Source: Rhodoferax sp. OV413
GTDB lineage: Bacteria; Pseudomonadota; Gammaproteobacteria; Burkholderiales; Burkholderiaceae_C
Assembly: GCA_945861785.1 (NCBI GenBank)
Contig: CAMAWD010000072.1
Location: forward strand, 1 to 34,004
Length of the DNA stretch: 34,004 nucleotides
Reading direction: 5' to 3'
In this document: positions 1-7,997 of the stretch, one piece after another
Layout of the letters: each line of letters begins with the position of its first letter
Numbering within the stretch: the first letter of the stretch is position 1
Notes under the pieces: model-generated
Database searches by the model: none
The model's input: the letters and a program-made list of their open reading frames with translations, nothing else
Told to the model about the DNA's origin: nothing
Translations under genes and position numbers: made by a program

Positions 1-19
1 AAGCGGCGGTCGGGGTCGG

Positions 20-56
20 CCACCAGTGTCGTCAATGCAACGGCAACCACTGGTGG
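20..56 (-). repeat. Inverted repeat just after cpoB
   Basis: The 9-base arms CCACCAGTG (20-28) and CACTGGTGG (48-56) are perfect reverse complements around a 19-base loop, starting 6 bases past the cpoB stop codon. Transcribed leftward it would form a stem at the mRNA end. There is no T run after it, so it is not a textbook intrinsic terminator. It could stabilise the 3' end, be a factor-assisted terminator, or be a protein site. The window starts 19 bases beyond, so what follows is unknown. Confidence 0.45.
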
Positions 57-62
57 GTGCAT

Positions 63-1094
63 TCAGCGCAAACGCGCCAGCCGCTCCTTGCTCGCCTTCG
101 CCGCCTCGGACTGCGGGTAGGCCTTGGCAAGGTCCTCGAGGGACTTGCGGGCACCCCGCACATCCTTCAGTTCGACCTGGCAGTTGGCGATCGACAACAT
201 CGCCTCTGGCGCACGCAGGTGCTCGGGCATCTCTTTCAGCAGGATGCGGAAATTGGTGATCGCCTCTTTGTAGTCGCGCGTGGCGTATTGCGCATTTCCC
301 AGCCAGAACAGCGCTGAAGGCATATACCCGGTCTGGGGGAAACGCAACATCAGCGACGAAAAGCCCGACTGGGCGGTGCCGAAATCACCGGACCGAAAGC
401 TGGCCAAAGCGGTGTCGAAGGCGCGCCGCTCGGCGGGCTCCACCAGGATGTCGCGACCGTCGACCGTCACCTTGACTGCCTCCAGTTGGCGCACGCGTTC
501 GTCGGCGCCCCGCGCCAGGTCTTGCTGGCCCCGCGTCAGGTCTTGCTGGGCCCGCGTCAGGTCTTGCTGGCCCCGCGCCAGGTCTTGCTGGCCCAGCGCC
601 AGGTTTTTCTGGCCCAGCGCCAGGTCTTTCTGCCCCAGCGCCAGGTTTTTCTGGCCCAGCGCCAGGTCTTTCTGGCCCAGTTCCAGGCCTTGCTGAACCC
701 GCGCCAGGTCTTTCTCACGAATTTGCAGGTCGGAGACCGCGCGGTTGGTCTGCTCGTTCAGTCCAGTCAGGCGGGTCATTTCGGAGCGCACTGATTCGAT
801 CTGGTTCTGCAGGTCGAGCAGTGCGCGACGCAACAGGGCGCTTTCCTCGGTGGTGCTACGCAGTTGCTCGTTCTGGCTCTCACGCTGGCTCTCGCGCTGG
901 CGGTCTTCAAAACGCTTAATGGCGGTTTCCAACGCCTGACGACCCGCCGCTACTTGCTGGCGCAGGTCGAGAATTGCCTTGCGGGCCTCTTCGTCGTCGA
1001 ACAGTCCGGCGTGTGCCACACCCTGCAGGCCGGTGAAGGCCAGCACCAGGGCCAGCAATGCGTGTCGCACGGAGAACAGGCCCATCGGCTTCAC
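63..1094 (-). CDS. cpoB: Cell division coordinator CpoB (YbgF), Tol-Pal system
   Basis: Periplasmic protein that links the Tol-Pal machine with peptidoglycan synthesis at the septum. The 343-residue product begins with a signal peptide (cleavage probably after GVAHA), continues as a long charged coiled coil with QRESQRESQ-type repeats and about ten 7-residue repeats (LALGQKD/N, LARGQQD, LTRGQQD; residues about 124-193), and ends in TPR-like helices (FDTALASFRSGDFGTAQ onward) as in the family. It is longer than usual (about 250-270) because of the repeats. The start is GTG at 1094, overlapping the pal stop as GTGA; an in-frame ATG at 1085 is an alternative, but the GGAG in the pal end fits the GTG better. 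It is last in tolB-pal-cpoB. Identification rests on order, signal peptide, coiled coil and TPR end. Confidence 0.9.
   Translation of the reverse strand: MKPMGLFSVRHALLALVLAFTGLQGVAHAGLFDDEEARKAILDLRQQVAAGRQALETAIKRFEDRQRESQRESQNEQLRSTTEESALLRRALLDLQNQIESVRSEMTRLTGLNEQTNRAVSDLQIREKDLARVQQGLELGQKDLALGQKNLALGQKDLALGQKNLALGQQDLARGQQDLTRAQQDLTRGQQDLARGADERVRQLEAVKVTVDGRDILVEPAERRAFDTALASFRSGDFGTAQSGFSSLMLRFPQTGYMPSALFWLGNAQYATRDYKEAITNFRILLKEMPEHLRAPEAMLSIANCQVELKDVRGARKSLEDLAKAYPQSEAAKASKERLARLR
516..725 (-). repeat. 21-bp tandem repeat, about 10 copies, inside cpoB
   Basis: Ten consecutive 21-base units begin with CAGGT (CAGGC in one copy) at 516, 537, 558, 579, 600, 621, 642, 663, 684 and 705. 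The inner copies differ by one to three bases; the outer ones are more diverged. Each unit adds one heptad of the coiled coil (L-A-L-G-Q-K-D/N and variants), so gain or loss of a unit keeps frame and heptad register. The arrangement is typical of slippage or recombination-driven length variation. The units abut directly with no spacers, so this is not a CRISPR array. Confidence 0.93.
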
Positions 1095-1678
1095 CGGTAG
1101 GTGATCTCCGCACGCCGGTTCTTGGCAAAGGACGCTTCATCGGCACCTTGCGCGGCCGGTTTTTCCTTGCCAAAACTCACCGCCTCGACCTGGGCGTCGG
1201 CTACACCAAGCAGACCCAGCGCGCGGCGCACGGCCTCGGAGCGCTTCTGGCCCAGTGCCAGGTTGTATTCGCGTCCGCCGCGCTCGTCGGTGTGACCCTC
1301 GACCGCCGCCTTGCGATTCTTGTCGGCCTTGAGGTAACGCGCCTGAGCGTCGATCACTGCCTGGTATTCGGGCTTGATCGCAAAACTGTCGTAGTCGAAA
1401 TACACCGTGCGCGAGGCTGTCGTACCAACACCCGCTGCAGCACCGGCCGCACCGGCCGCACCGGCCGCACCGGCCGCACCCAGGTTGACCGGCGCAACGG
1501 CAGTATTGGTAACACCTGATGCCACCACGCTGCCCGCCGCACCCCCCGGCCTTCCGGCCGCCTGCCCGGCCACAGGCGTGCCCGAACGGTCCTCCACCGC
1601 TACGTCGTCGAGTTTGACCGCCGAGCCGCAGCCCGACAGTAGGGCGATGAACGCCAAAGCCAGCAAAATTCTCTTCAT
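1091..1678 (-). CDS. pal: Peptidoglycan-associated lipoprotein Pal
   Basis: Outer-membrane lipoprotein that binds peptidoglycan and TolB and holds the envelope together during division. The 195-residue product has a lipoprotein signal ending in LLSGC (Cys17 lipidated), a low-complexity linker (about residues 18-85) rich in Gly/Ala/Pro, and a C-terminal OmpA-like domain with VYFDYDSFAIKPEY and the peptidoglycan-binding GHTDERGGREYN stretch. The start at 1678 is set by AGGAG eight bases upstream; a longer reading to 1783 would enter the tolB end and bury the lipoprotein signal. The gene lies 22 bases after tolB and overlaps cpoB by 4 bases. The linker is longer than in most Pal proteins because of a GAA-type amino-acid repeat. 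Confidence 0.96.
   Translation of the reverse strand: MKRILLALAFIALLSGCGSAVKLDDVAVEDRSGTPVAGQAAGRPGGAAGSVVASGVTNTAVAPVNLGAAGAAGAAGAAGAAAGVGTTASRTVYFDYDSFAIKPEYQAVIDAQARYLKADKNRKAAVEGHTDERGGREYNLALGQKRSEAVRRALGLLGVADAQVEAVSFGKEKPAAQGADEASFAKNRRAEITYR
1441..1476 (-). repeat. 9-bp tandem repeat in the pal linker
   Basis: Four exact copies of CACCGGCCG (1441, 1450, 1459, 1468), read on the other strand, encode repeated Gly-Ala-Ala in the flexible linker of Pal (about residues 68-80). Copy-number change here is in frame and would only alter tether length. Confidence 0.9.
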
Positions 1679-1700
1679 CCGAGTACTCCTGTAAGTTATG

Positions 1701-3002
1701 TCATGGTTTCTGGAAAGGGCCCCAGTCTGGCTCGCGGATGTCGCCACCCTGCCCTGCCAGACGTGTCTTGATCCTGCCGTCAAGGGTGATGGTCATCAGC
1801 GCTTCCTTGCCCTGGATCTGGGTGGCATAGATGATCAGGCGGCTGTTGGGTGAAAAGCTCGGGCTCTCGTCGGCAACCGTGTCGGTGATGGCGGTGGTGT
1901 TTCCACTGGCAATTTCCATCACATGCAGCTTGAAGGCGCCGTTCACGCGCGAAATGTAGGCCAGCCACCGGCCGTCCGGGCTGACCGACGGTGATATGTT
2001 GTAGGTACCGCTGTAGGTGACGCGCTGGGTGTTGCCACCGGTCGGCGCCATGCGATAGATCTGCGGCGAGCCACCCCGGTCGCTCACGAGATAGAGCTTC
2101 TGGCCATCGGGCGAAAATGCCGGCTCGGTGTCGATGCTGAACGACTGCGAGATCCGTCGCGGCTCGCCTCCAAGGGCTGCATCCATGATGTAGAGCTGCG
2201 ATCCGCCGTCGCGGCTCAAGGTCGCTGCCAGGGTGCGTCCGTCGGGCGACCAAGCCGGCGCGCTGTTGGAGCCGCGAAAATTCGCCAGCAGCCGGCGCTT
2301 GCCGGTGATCACGTCGTGCGCGTAGATCACGGGTTTACGCGACTCGAACGACACATAGGCCAGTTGGGTGCCGTTCGGTGACCAAGCCGGTGAAATGATG
2401 GGCTCAGGGCTGCTCAGGGCGGACTTCGCGTTCTCGCCATCGGAATCCGCCACCCAGAGCGTAAACTGCTGGCCGACCTTGGTCACGTAGGCGATGCGGG
2501 TAGAAAAGACACCCTTGTCGCCGGTGAGCTTTTCATAGACATAGTCGGCTATGCGGTGCGCGACCTGCCGCAGGTCACCAGCCGCCACGGCATAACTCTG
2601 GAAGCCGAGATCCTGCCCGCGGGCGACATCCCACAACCGGAACCGCACATCAAAGCGGCCGTCGGCCAGCCGCGTCACGCTGCCGGTGGCCAGTGCGTCC
2701 GCGGTCTTCTGGCGCCAGGCGGACAGGTCGGGCAGGGACAGTTCGTCCATCGCCAGCCCGGTGGCATCCAGGCTGCGGAACTGCCCGCTGCGCTCCAGAT
2801 CGGCCAGGATGATGGCCGAGACCTTCTGCGGCGCGGTGTCTTCGCCCTTGAACGCAGCCACTGCGATCGGCACCTGTGTCATGCCGATGCCCGACACCTC
2901 CACACGGAATTGCGCGTGCGCAGGATGCAGTGCCAACAGGGCAGCCGCGCAAAACAGGCGCGGCAGGCAACTTGCAAACAACTGGAAAAAACGTGGCGTC
3001 AT
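1701..3002 (-). CDS. tolB: Tol-Pal system protein TolB
   Basis: Periplasmic beta-propeller that shuttles between Pal and TolA. The 433-residue product has a signal peptide (residues 1-30, cleavage after HPAHA), an N-terminal alpha/beta domain (VSGIGMTQVPIAVAAF to about residue 165) and a C-terminal propeller with five PD40/WD40-like repeats, seen as PAWSPNG, PAWSPDG, PAFSPDG, PSVSPDG and PSFSPNS. The start at 3002 puts the signal peptide at the N-terminus and gives the usual family length; an extension to 3071 would add an unlikely leader. No clear Shine-Dalgarno sequence is visible. It is the first gene of tolB-pal-cpoB and faces away from msbA. In many proteobacteria tolQ-tolR-tolA precede it directly; here they do not. 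Confidence 0.96.
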   Translation of the reverse strand: MTPRFFQLFASCLPRLFCAAALLALHPAHAQFRVEVSGIGMTQVPIAVAAFKGEDTAPQKVSAIILADLERSGQFRSLDATGLAMDELSLPDLSAWRQKTADALATGSVTRLADGRFDVRFRLWDVARGQDLGFQSYAVAAGDLRQVAHRIADYVYEKLTGDKGVFSTRIAYVTKVGQQFTLWVADSDGENAKSALSSPEPIISPAWSPNGTQLAYVSFESRKPVIYAHDVITGKRRLLANFRGSNSAPAWSPDGRTLAATLSRDGGSQLYIMDAALGGEPRRISQSFSIDTEPAFSPDGQKLYLVSDRGGSPQIYRMAPTGGNTQRVTYSGTYNISPSVSPDGRWLAYISRVNGAFKLHVMEIASGNTTAITDTVADESPSFSPNSRLIIYATQIQGKEALMTITLDGRIKTRLAGQGGDIREPDWGPFQKP

Positions 3003-3219
3003 TCGATTTATGTGAGATGGGGAGCAGACGAGCGTAACCAATATTTGCAGGCGTAAGCGTAACACGGACACTGCGGCCCATCTGTTGAAGAAGTCACGCA
3101 GGCGGCGTTAATGGTGCCTGCGGGACCGGCCGCGACGAAACCCGATAATGCGCTGGCTCCACAGTTCGCACGATGACCACCTGTTCCTGTTATTCCCTGA
3201 CCGTCTGCAGGCCCATGCC
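3003..3219. promoter_or_regulatory. Divergent intergenic region between tolB and msbA
   Basis: These 217 bases separate two head-to-head genes and must hold the promoters for tolB-pal-cpoB (leftward) and for msbA plus the CDF gene (rightward). I could not pick out convincing -35/-10 pairs on either strand. An in-frame ATG at 3148 would extend msbA by 24 residues, but that extra sequence does not look like MsbA. Confidence 0.5.
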
Positions 3220-4989
3220 ATGACTGTACAGCATCCCTTGCCGCCGCCGGCCGGTTTGCTCATGCGAATGCGCCGCCTGTGGCCGTATTTTGGTCGCCCC
3301 CTGTGGGTCTGGGGGGTGGCGCTGGTCGCGACCCTGTTGCTCGCATTGTCCGAGCCGCTGATTCCGGCCTTGCTGCAGCCTTTGCTGGACCGGGGTTTCC
3401 AGAAAGGCGCTCTTCCGTTGTGGGCGGTTCCGGTGTCTTTGGTCGCCTTGTTTGCGGTGCGTGGCATCTGCAGCTTCATGGCGCAGGTGGCCATGACCCG
3501 CATCACCAGCAATGGCCTGATGGTGCTGCGAAAGGCCATGTTCGGGAAACTGCTGGACGCGCAACTGTCGCTGTTTGCAGGGCAGTCATCGAGTGCCCTG
3601 GCCAATACCCTGGTGTATGAAGTGCAGTCCGGCGCCACACTGCTGGTGGGGGCGCTGATGACCTTCACCCGCAACAGCCTGACGCTCATGGCCCTCGTGG
3701 CCTATCTGCTGTACCTGAACTGGCGGCTCACGCTGATCGTGGTTTTCCTGTTTCCGGCTGTCGCGTACGTGGTGCGCAAGCTGTCGGCACGTCTGTACCG
3801 CGTCACCCGCAACAGCCAGCAGGCGACCGACCATCTGGCCTACGTGGTCGAAGAGAACGTGCTCGCGCACCGCGACATCCGCCTGCAGGCGGCGCAGCCT
3901 GCGCAGGCTGCGCGTTTTCAGCACCTGAGCGACTCGCTGCGCCGCCTGTCGTTGAAATCCACCGCGGCATCGGCCGCCATGACGCCGCTCACACAGTTGC
4001 TGGCCTCGGTGGCTTTGTCGGCGGTGATCACGGTTGCGCTGGTACAAAGTGCCGACAGGAGCACATCGGTCGGTGGCTTCGTGGCGTTTGTAACCGCAAT
4101 GCTGATGCTGATAGCCCCGCTCAAGCACCTGACCGAGGTGGCCAACCCGATCACCCGCGGGCTTGCCGCGATGGAGCGGGGGCTGGACATGATCGCCGAC
4201 ACGCCGAGCGAGTCTGGCGGCAGTTTCGAGAAGGCGCGGGCCTCGGGCAACATCCGCTTTGACAGTGTGTCTGTGGTTTACGGCGACAACACGGTGCCGG
4301 CGCTGGACAAGTTCTCCCTGGAGGTCGCCGCCGGCGAAACCGTCGCGCTGGTGGGTGCATCGGGTTCTGGCAAGACCACGCTGGTGAACCTGCTTCCCCG
4401 TTTTGCCGATGCGTGCTCCGGGGCCGCCTGCCTGGACGGGCATGATGTCCGGGAATGGTCACTGGCGTCCCTGCGACGGCAGTTCGCGCTGGTCAGCCAG
4501 CACGTGCTGATGCTCAACGACACCATCGCCGTCAACGTGGCGCTTGGGCAGGCGGTAGACCGAAGGCGCGTGGCAGAGTGCCTGGCGGCCGCCAACCTGC
4601 AGGCGCTGCTGGATGGTCTGCCGCAAGGGCTCGACACGGTCGTCGGCCACAATGCAATGCAACTCTCGGGTGGGCAGCGCCAGCGGCTGGCGATCGCACG
4701 GGCCCTGTACAAGGACGCGCCCATCCTGATCCTCGACGAAGCCACCTCGGCACTCGATGCGGAGTCTGAACGCGCGGTGCAGGATGCGCTGCAAAGGCTG
4801 ATGCACGGGCGCACGACGCTGGTGATCGCCCATCGGCTCACCACCGTGCAGCATGCCGACCGCATCGTCATGATGGCCGGCGGGCGCATCCTGGAGATTG
4901 GCACCCATGCGGCACTGCTTGCCGCAGGCGGGCCATACGCACGGCTTTACGAAATGGGCCTCGGCGGCCGGGAAGCAACCAGCACATGA
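3220..4989 (+). CDS. msbA: Lipid A export ABC transporter MsbA
   Basis: Inner-membrane flippase that moves lipid A-core across the cytoplasmic membrane, powered by ATP. The 589-residue product is a half transporter: an N-terminal six-helix membrane domain (about residues 20-325, with PLIPALLQPLLDRGF typical of MsbA) fused to an ATPase domain with Walker A GASGSGKTT (379-387), signature LSGGQRQR (482-489), Walker B ILILDEATSALD (502-513) and the switch His in VIAHRL. The start ATG at 3220 is chosen because it gives a short polar leader before RLWPYFGRP; 3148 and 3262 are alternatives. The stop overlaps the CDF start as ATGA, so the two are translationally coupled. Confidence 0.92.
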   Translation: MTVQHPLPPPAGLLMRMRRLWPYFGRPLWVWGVALVATLLLALSEPLIPALLQPLLDRGFQKGALPLWAVPVSLVALFAVRGICSFMAQVAMTRITSNGLMVLRKAMFGKLLDAQLSLFAGQSSSALANTLVYEVQSGATLLVGALMTFTRNSLTLMALVAYLLYLNWRLTLIVVFLFPAVAYVVRKLSARLYRVTRNSQQATDHLAYVVEENVLAHRDIRLQAAQPAQAARFQHLSDSLRRLSLKSTAASAAMTPLTQLLASVALSAVITVALVQSADRSTSVGGFVAFVTAMLMLIAPLKHLTEVANPITRGLAAMERGLDMIADTPSESGGSFEKARASGNIRFDSVSVVYGDNTVPALDKFSLEVAAGETVALVGASGSGKTTLVNLLPRFADACSGAACLDGHDVREWSLASLRRQFALVSQHVLMLNDTIAVNVALGQAVDRRRVAECLAAANLQALLDGLPQGLDTVVGHNAMQLSGGQRQRLAIARALYKDAPILILDEATSALDAESERAVQDALQRLMHGRTTLVIAHRLTTVQHADRIVMMAGGRILEIGTHAALLAAGGPYARLYEMGLGGREATST

Positions 4990-5951
4990 GCATCAACCTG
5001 CAGCAACTGACAGACGACACCGAGGACCCGGAGCACACCCCCAGTGAGCGGGCCGCTGCGGCTTCGCGCAGCACCTGGGTCAGCGTCGCCGTGAACCTGG
5101 TGCTGACGGTCACCCAGATCATCGTCGGCATCAATGCCAAGTCGCAAGGCCTGATCGCCGACGGTATCCACTCTTTGTCCGACCTGGTGGCCGATTTCGT
5201 GGTGTTGTTCGCCAACCGACACAGCCAGAAGGACGCCGACGAAGACCATCCCTACGGTCACCAGCGTTTTGAGACCGCTGCTTCGCTGGTGCTGGGCACG
5301 CTGTTGCTGGCGGTGGGCGTAGGCATGTTGTGGTCGGCATTCCGCAAGCTGGAAGTGCCTGAAACCGTCCAGACCGTGCATGTCATTGCGCTGTGGGTCG
5401 CAGGCGGCGCACTGGCCGCCAAGGAACTGCTGTTTCGCTACATGCTGGGCGTTGCCAAGAAGGTCAAGTCGAGCATGCTTGTCGCCAACGCCTGGCACGC
5501 GCGTTCCGACGCGGCGTCCTCGCTGGTGGTGGGAGTAGGCATCATCGGCAACCTGGCCGGGTACCCGATCCTGGATCCGATTGCCGCGCTGATTGTGGGT
5601 TTCATGGTGGCACGCATGGGCTGGGGTTTCAGCTGGGACGCACTGCACGACCTGATGGACCGCGCAGTGGACGACGAAGAGGTGCAGGCGATTCGCACAA
5701 CGCTGATTGAAACCCCCGGCGTCAGTGGTGTGCACGATGTGCGCACCCGCAAGATGGGCGACATGATCGTGGTCGATGCGCACCTGGAGGTGGATGGCGC
5801 AATCAGTGTCGAGGCCGGCCACGACATCGCCGTGGTGGCGCGCCAGCGGGTGCTGCAGCGCCACCGCGTGCTCAACCTGATGACGCACATCGACCCTTGG
5901 CGCAGGCCCGATCTGGACCACGGCCGTCCGACGCGCGAATCCTCGCCCTGA
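4986..5951 (+). CDS. Cation diffusion facilitator (CDF) family metal efflux protein
   Basis: Membrane antiporter that exports divalent metals (Zn, Fe or similar) against protons. The 321-residue product has about six transmembrane helices in residues 30-215 and a cytoplasmic C-terminal ferredoxin-like domain. CDF metal-site motifs are present: H62-S-L-S-D66 in helix 2, the loop motif DHPYGHQRFE (about 87-96) and H171-A-R-S-D175 in helix 5. The pattern HxxxD/HxxxD is the Zn/Cd or Fe type, but metal choice cannot be settled by eye. It overlaps msbA by 4 bases (ATGA), so it is probably expressed with the flippase; no functional link between the two is evident. Confidence 0.92.
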   Translation: MSINLQQLTDDTEDPEHTPSERAAAASRSTWVSVAVNLVLTVTQIIVGINAKSQGLIADGIHSLSDLVADFVVLFANRHSQKDADEDHPYGHQRFETAASLVLGTLLLAVGVGMLWSAFRKLEVPETVQTVHVIALWVAGGALAAKELLFRYMLGVAKKVKSSMLVANAWHARSDAASSLVVGVGIIGNLAGYPILDPIAALIVGFMVARMGWGFSWDALHDLMDRAVDDEEVQAIRTTLIETPGVSGVHDVRTRKMGDMIVVDAHLEVDGAISVEAGHDIAVVARQRVLQRHRVLNLMTHIDPWRRPDLDHGRPTRESSP

Positions 5952-5970
5952 CTGGCGACAACTCACGTCG

Positions 5971-6228
5971 GTGGCGCGTGACTGGCGCTGCGCACTCGAC
6001 ACCAGCCTGCATCGATGGCCGGATGCCTGCCGGGTCGAGACGGCCACACTGCTCCAATTGATGGCCGAAGTCGACGACCCAGCGCTGCAGTCTCATGTGA
6101 TGCGCCTGTGCATCGGGGTTGCCAATGCCAACTACCAGGTCACTGAAGGTGAAACCATGGTTCTCTCGGCTGCGCTGGACCAATGGAGCCGCAGCGGCGG
6201 TTCCTTCACGGCGCGCGCGGCGCTCTGA
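5971..6228 (+). pseudogene. TerB-like protein, short or 5'-truncated
   Basis: This 85-residue reading frame starts at GTG 5971, without a visible Shine-Dalgarno sequence, 19 bases after the CDF gene. The middle (LLQLMAEVDDPALQSHVMRL followed by CIGVANANYQVTEGETMVL) looks like the C-terminal half of the TerB/DjlA-like helical family, where an acidic helix follows ADG.V...E. As I recall, relatives in Burkholderiales are about 150 residues with an N-terminal half that is missing here. I therefore read it as a remnant, although a short functional protein cannot be excluded. Function of this family member is unknown. Confidence 0.45.
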
Positions 6229-6232
6229 GGCC

Positions 6233-6511
6233 ATGGTGAACTACGCACTGCTTTTTAACTTCATCGGCGCTATCCTGGCTTACCACGCATGGCAGGAACG
6301 CGTCATGGACAACCGGCGCGACTCCAGCCTGCTCGGCGGCTTAGCTGGCAACCATGGCTGGGAGTGCATCCGTCCTGCTTGTCTGAACCCCGACGCACCG
6401 CCCCGGCGCCCACAACCGGGGCAACCCCGTCGAACCACTGGCAGCCAGGTTGCAGAACACATTCCCGGGCACAGCCGTGTGAGTCTGGCGCGCACCTTTA
6501 CAGCAGGATGA
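6233..6511 (+). CDS. Doubtful small hypothetical protein
   Basis: An ATG at 6233 preceded by TGAGG opens a 92-residue frame. The first 20 residues are hydrophobic (MVNYALLFNFIGAILAYHAW) and could form one membrane helix; the rest is Pro/Arg-rich without a recognisable domain. It would run 14 bases into the 3' end of the convergent rng gene. It may instead be noncoding DNA between convergent transcripts: the stretch also holds a stem (GCCCCGG 6400-6406 with CCGGGGC 6416-6422) without a T run. I do not recognise the protein. Confidence 0.25.
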   Translation: MVNYALLFNFIGAILAYHAWQERVMDNRRDSSLLGGLAGNHGWECIRPACLNPDAPPRRPQPGQPRRTTGSQVAEHIPGHSRVSLARTFTAG

Positions 6512-7973
6512 TGTCGTATTGCTCCTGCCCCATCGCCGCTTCGCTTTGCAGCGACACCGACTTGCCGATGAACTCGCTCAGGCCGGCCAGGTGCTGGCTT
6601 TCCTCATCGAGAAACAACTCGATCACTTTGGGCGAAGCCACCACCCGGAATTCGCGCGGATTGAATTGCCGCGCCTCACGCAGGATTTCGCGCAGGATGT
6701 CGTAGGCCACACTGCGCGCGGTCTTCACGCTGCCCTTGCCCTGGCAGGCGGCGCAAGGTTCGCACAACATGTGCGCCAGTGACTCGCGGGTGCGCTTGCG
6801 CGTCATCTCCACCAGGCCCAGTTGCGAAAAACCGCCGGCCGAAGTCTTGACGCGGTCGCGCGCCAACTGCTTGCGGAACTCCGCCAGCACCGCCTCCCGG
6901 TGGTCCTCCCGCACCATGTCGATGAAGTCGGCAATGATGATGCCGCCCAGGTTGCGCAGGCGCAGCTGGCGCGCGATGGCCTGGGCCGCTTCCAGGTTGG
7001 TCTTGAAGATGGTGTCGTCGAAGTTGCGCGCGCCGACAAAACCGCCGGTATTCACATCGAAGGTGGTCAGTGCCTCGGTCTGGTCCACCACCAGGTAGCC
7101 GCCGGATTTCAGATCGACCCTGCGGCCCAGCGCACGCGCCAGCTCCTCGTCGATGGCATACAGGTCGAAGATCGGGCGTTCACCCTTGTAATGCTGCAAC
7201 TTGTCGGTGGCGGACGGTGTGAATTCACGCCCGAACGCCATCAGAATGTCGAACTGCTCGCGCGAGTCGACCCGGATCGATTGTGTGGATTCGCCTGCGA
7301 GGTCGCGCAATACGCGCTGAAGAAGGTTCAGGTCCTGGTGCAGCAGTGACATGGGCGGCAGGCGGGCGCCGGCGTCGCGGATGCGGGCCCATGCCTTGCG
7401 CAGGTAGGAGATGTCGTCGGACAGTTCGGCATCGGTGGCGTCTTCGCCATTGGTTCGCAGGATGAACCCGCCGCCCTCGGGCTGGGTCAGCCCCTGGAGA
7501 CGGCTGCGCAGCTCGTTGCGCTGGTCGGGCGCGATCTTCTGGGACACGCCCACATGGTCGTCCTGCGGCAGAAAGACGAGCAGGCGACCCGCGATGCTGA
7601 TCTGCGTGGAGAGGCGCGCGCCCTTGGTGCCGATGGGGTCCTTGATGACCTGCACGGTCAGCGCCTGACCCTCAAACACCTGCTTCTCGATTGGCACCAT
7701 GGACTGGGTCGCACGCACCGCACCGGGTGCCTCGCCTTCGGGCTGGCGGTGCCACACATCGGCGACATGCAAAAAGGCGGCACGCTCCAGGCCGATGTCG
7801 ATGAAGGCCGACTGCATGCCCGGCAAGACGCGCACCACCTTGCCGAGGTAGACGTTGCCAACCAGTCCGCGCTCCAGGGTGCGCTCGACGTGCAACTCCT
7901 GCACCGCGCCGTTCTGCACCACGGCCACCCGGGTCTCTTGCGGCGACCAGTTGATCAGTATGTCGTCTTGCAT
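6498..7973 (-). CDS. rng: Ribonuclease G
   Basis: Endoribonuclease of the RNase E/G family that matures the 5' end of 16S rRNA and takes part in mRNA decay. The 491-residue length fits RNase G, without the RNase E C-terminal scaffold. Visible are the S1 domain (about residues 37-125, GNVYLGKVVRVLPGMQSAFIDIG), the DNase I-like catalytic part with metal-binding D306 in FDVNTG and D349 in IIADFIDM, and the zinc-link cysteines in CEPCAAC (404-410). AAGAG lies upstream of the ATG at 7973. It is the last gene of the yebC-to-rng series, 24 bases after maf. Confidence 0.96.
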   Translation of the reverse strand: MQDDILINWSPQETRVAVVQNGAVQELHVERTLERGLVGNVYLGKVVRVLPGMQSAFIDIGLERAAFLHVADVWHRQPEGEAPGAVRATQSMVPIEKQVFEGQALTVQVIKDPIGTKGARLSTQISIAGRLLVFLPQDDHVGVSQKIAPDQRNELRSRLQGLTQPEGGGFILRTNGEDATDAELSDDISYLRKAWARIRDAGARLPPMSLLHQDLNLLQRVLRDLAGESTQSIRVDSREQFDILMAFGREFTPSATDKLQHYKGERPIFDLYAIDEELARALGRRVDLKSGGYLVVDQTEALTTFDVNTGGFVGARNFDDTIFKTNLEAAQAIARQLRLRNLGGIIIADFIDMVREDHREAVLAEFRKQLARDRVKTSAGGFSQLGLVEMTRKRTRESLAHMLCEPCAACQGKGSVKTARSVAYDILREILREARQFNPREFRVVASPKVIELFLDEESQHLAGLSEFIGKSVSLQSEAAMGQEQYDIILL

Positions 7974-7997
7974 GTGTCTCTTGGTCCAGTGTGGTTG

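Noticed and set aside
516-725. CRISPR-like array
   Set aside because: Repeats of 21 bases abut directly without spacers and encode protein heptads in cpoB.
3148-3219. Upstream start for msbA at ATG 3148
   Set aside because: It would add 24 residues (HSSHDDHLFLLFPDRLQ and so on) unlike MsbA N-termini, and no ribosome site precedes it.
4947-6047. 366-codon open frame opposite the CDF transporter gene
   Set aside because: Antisense shadow of a gene with all CDF motifs; translation is His/Gln/Arg-rich.
6400-6422. Intrinsic terminator between the CDF/TerB region and rng
   Set aside because: The GCCCCGG/CCGGGGC stem is good but neither strand has a T run after it.
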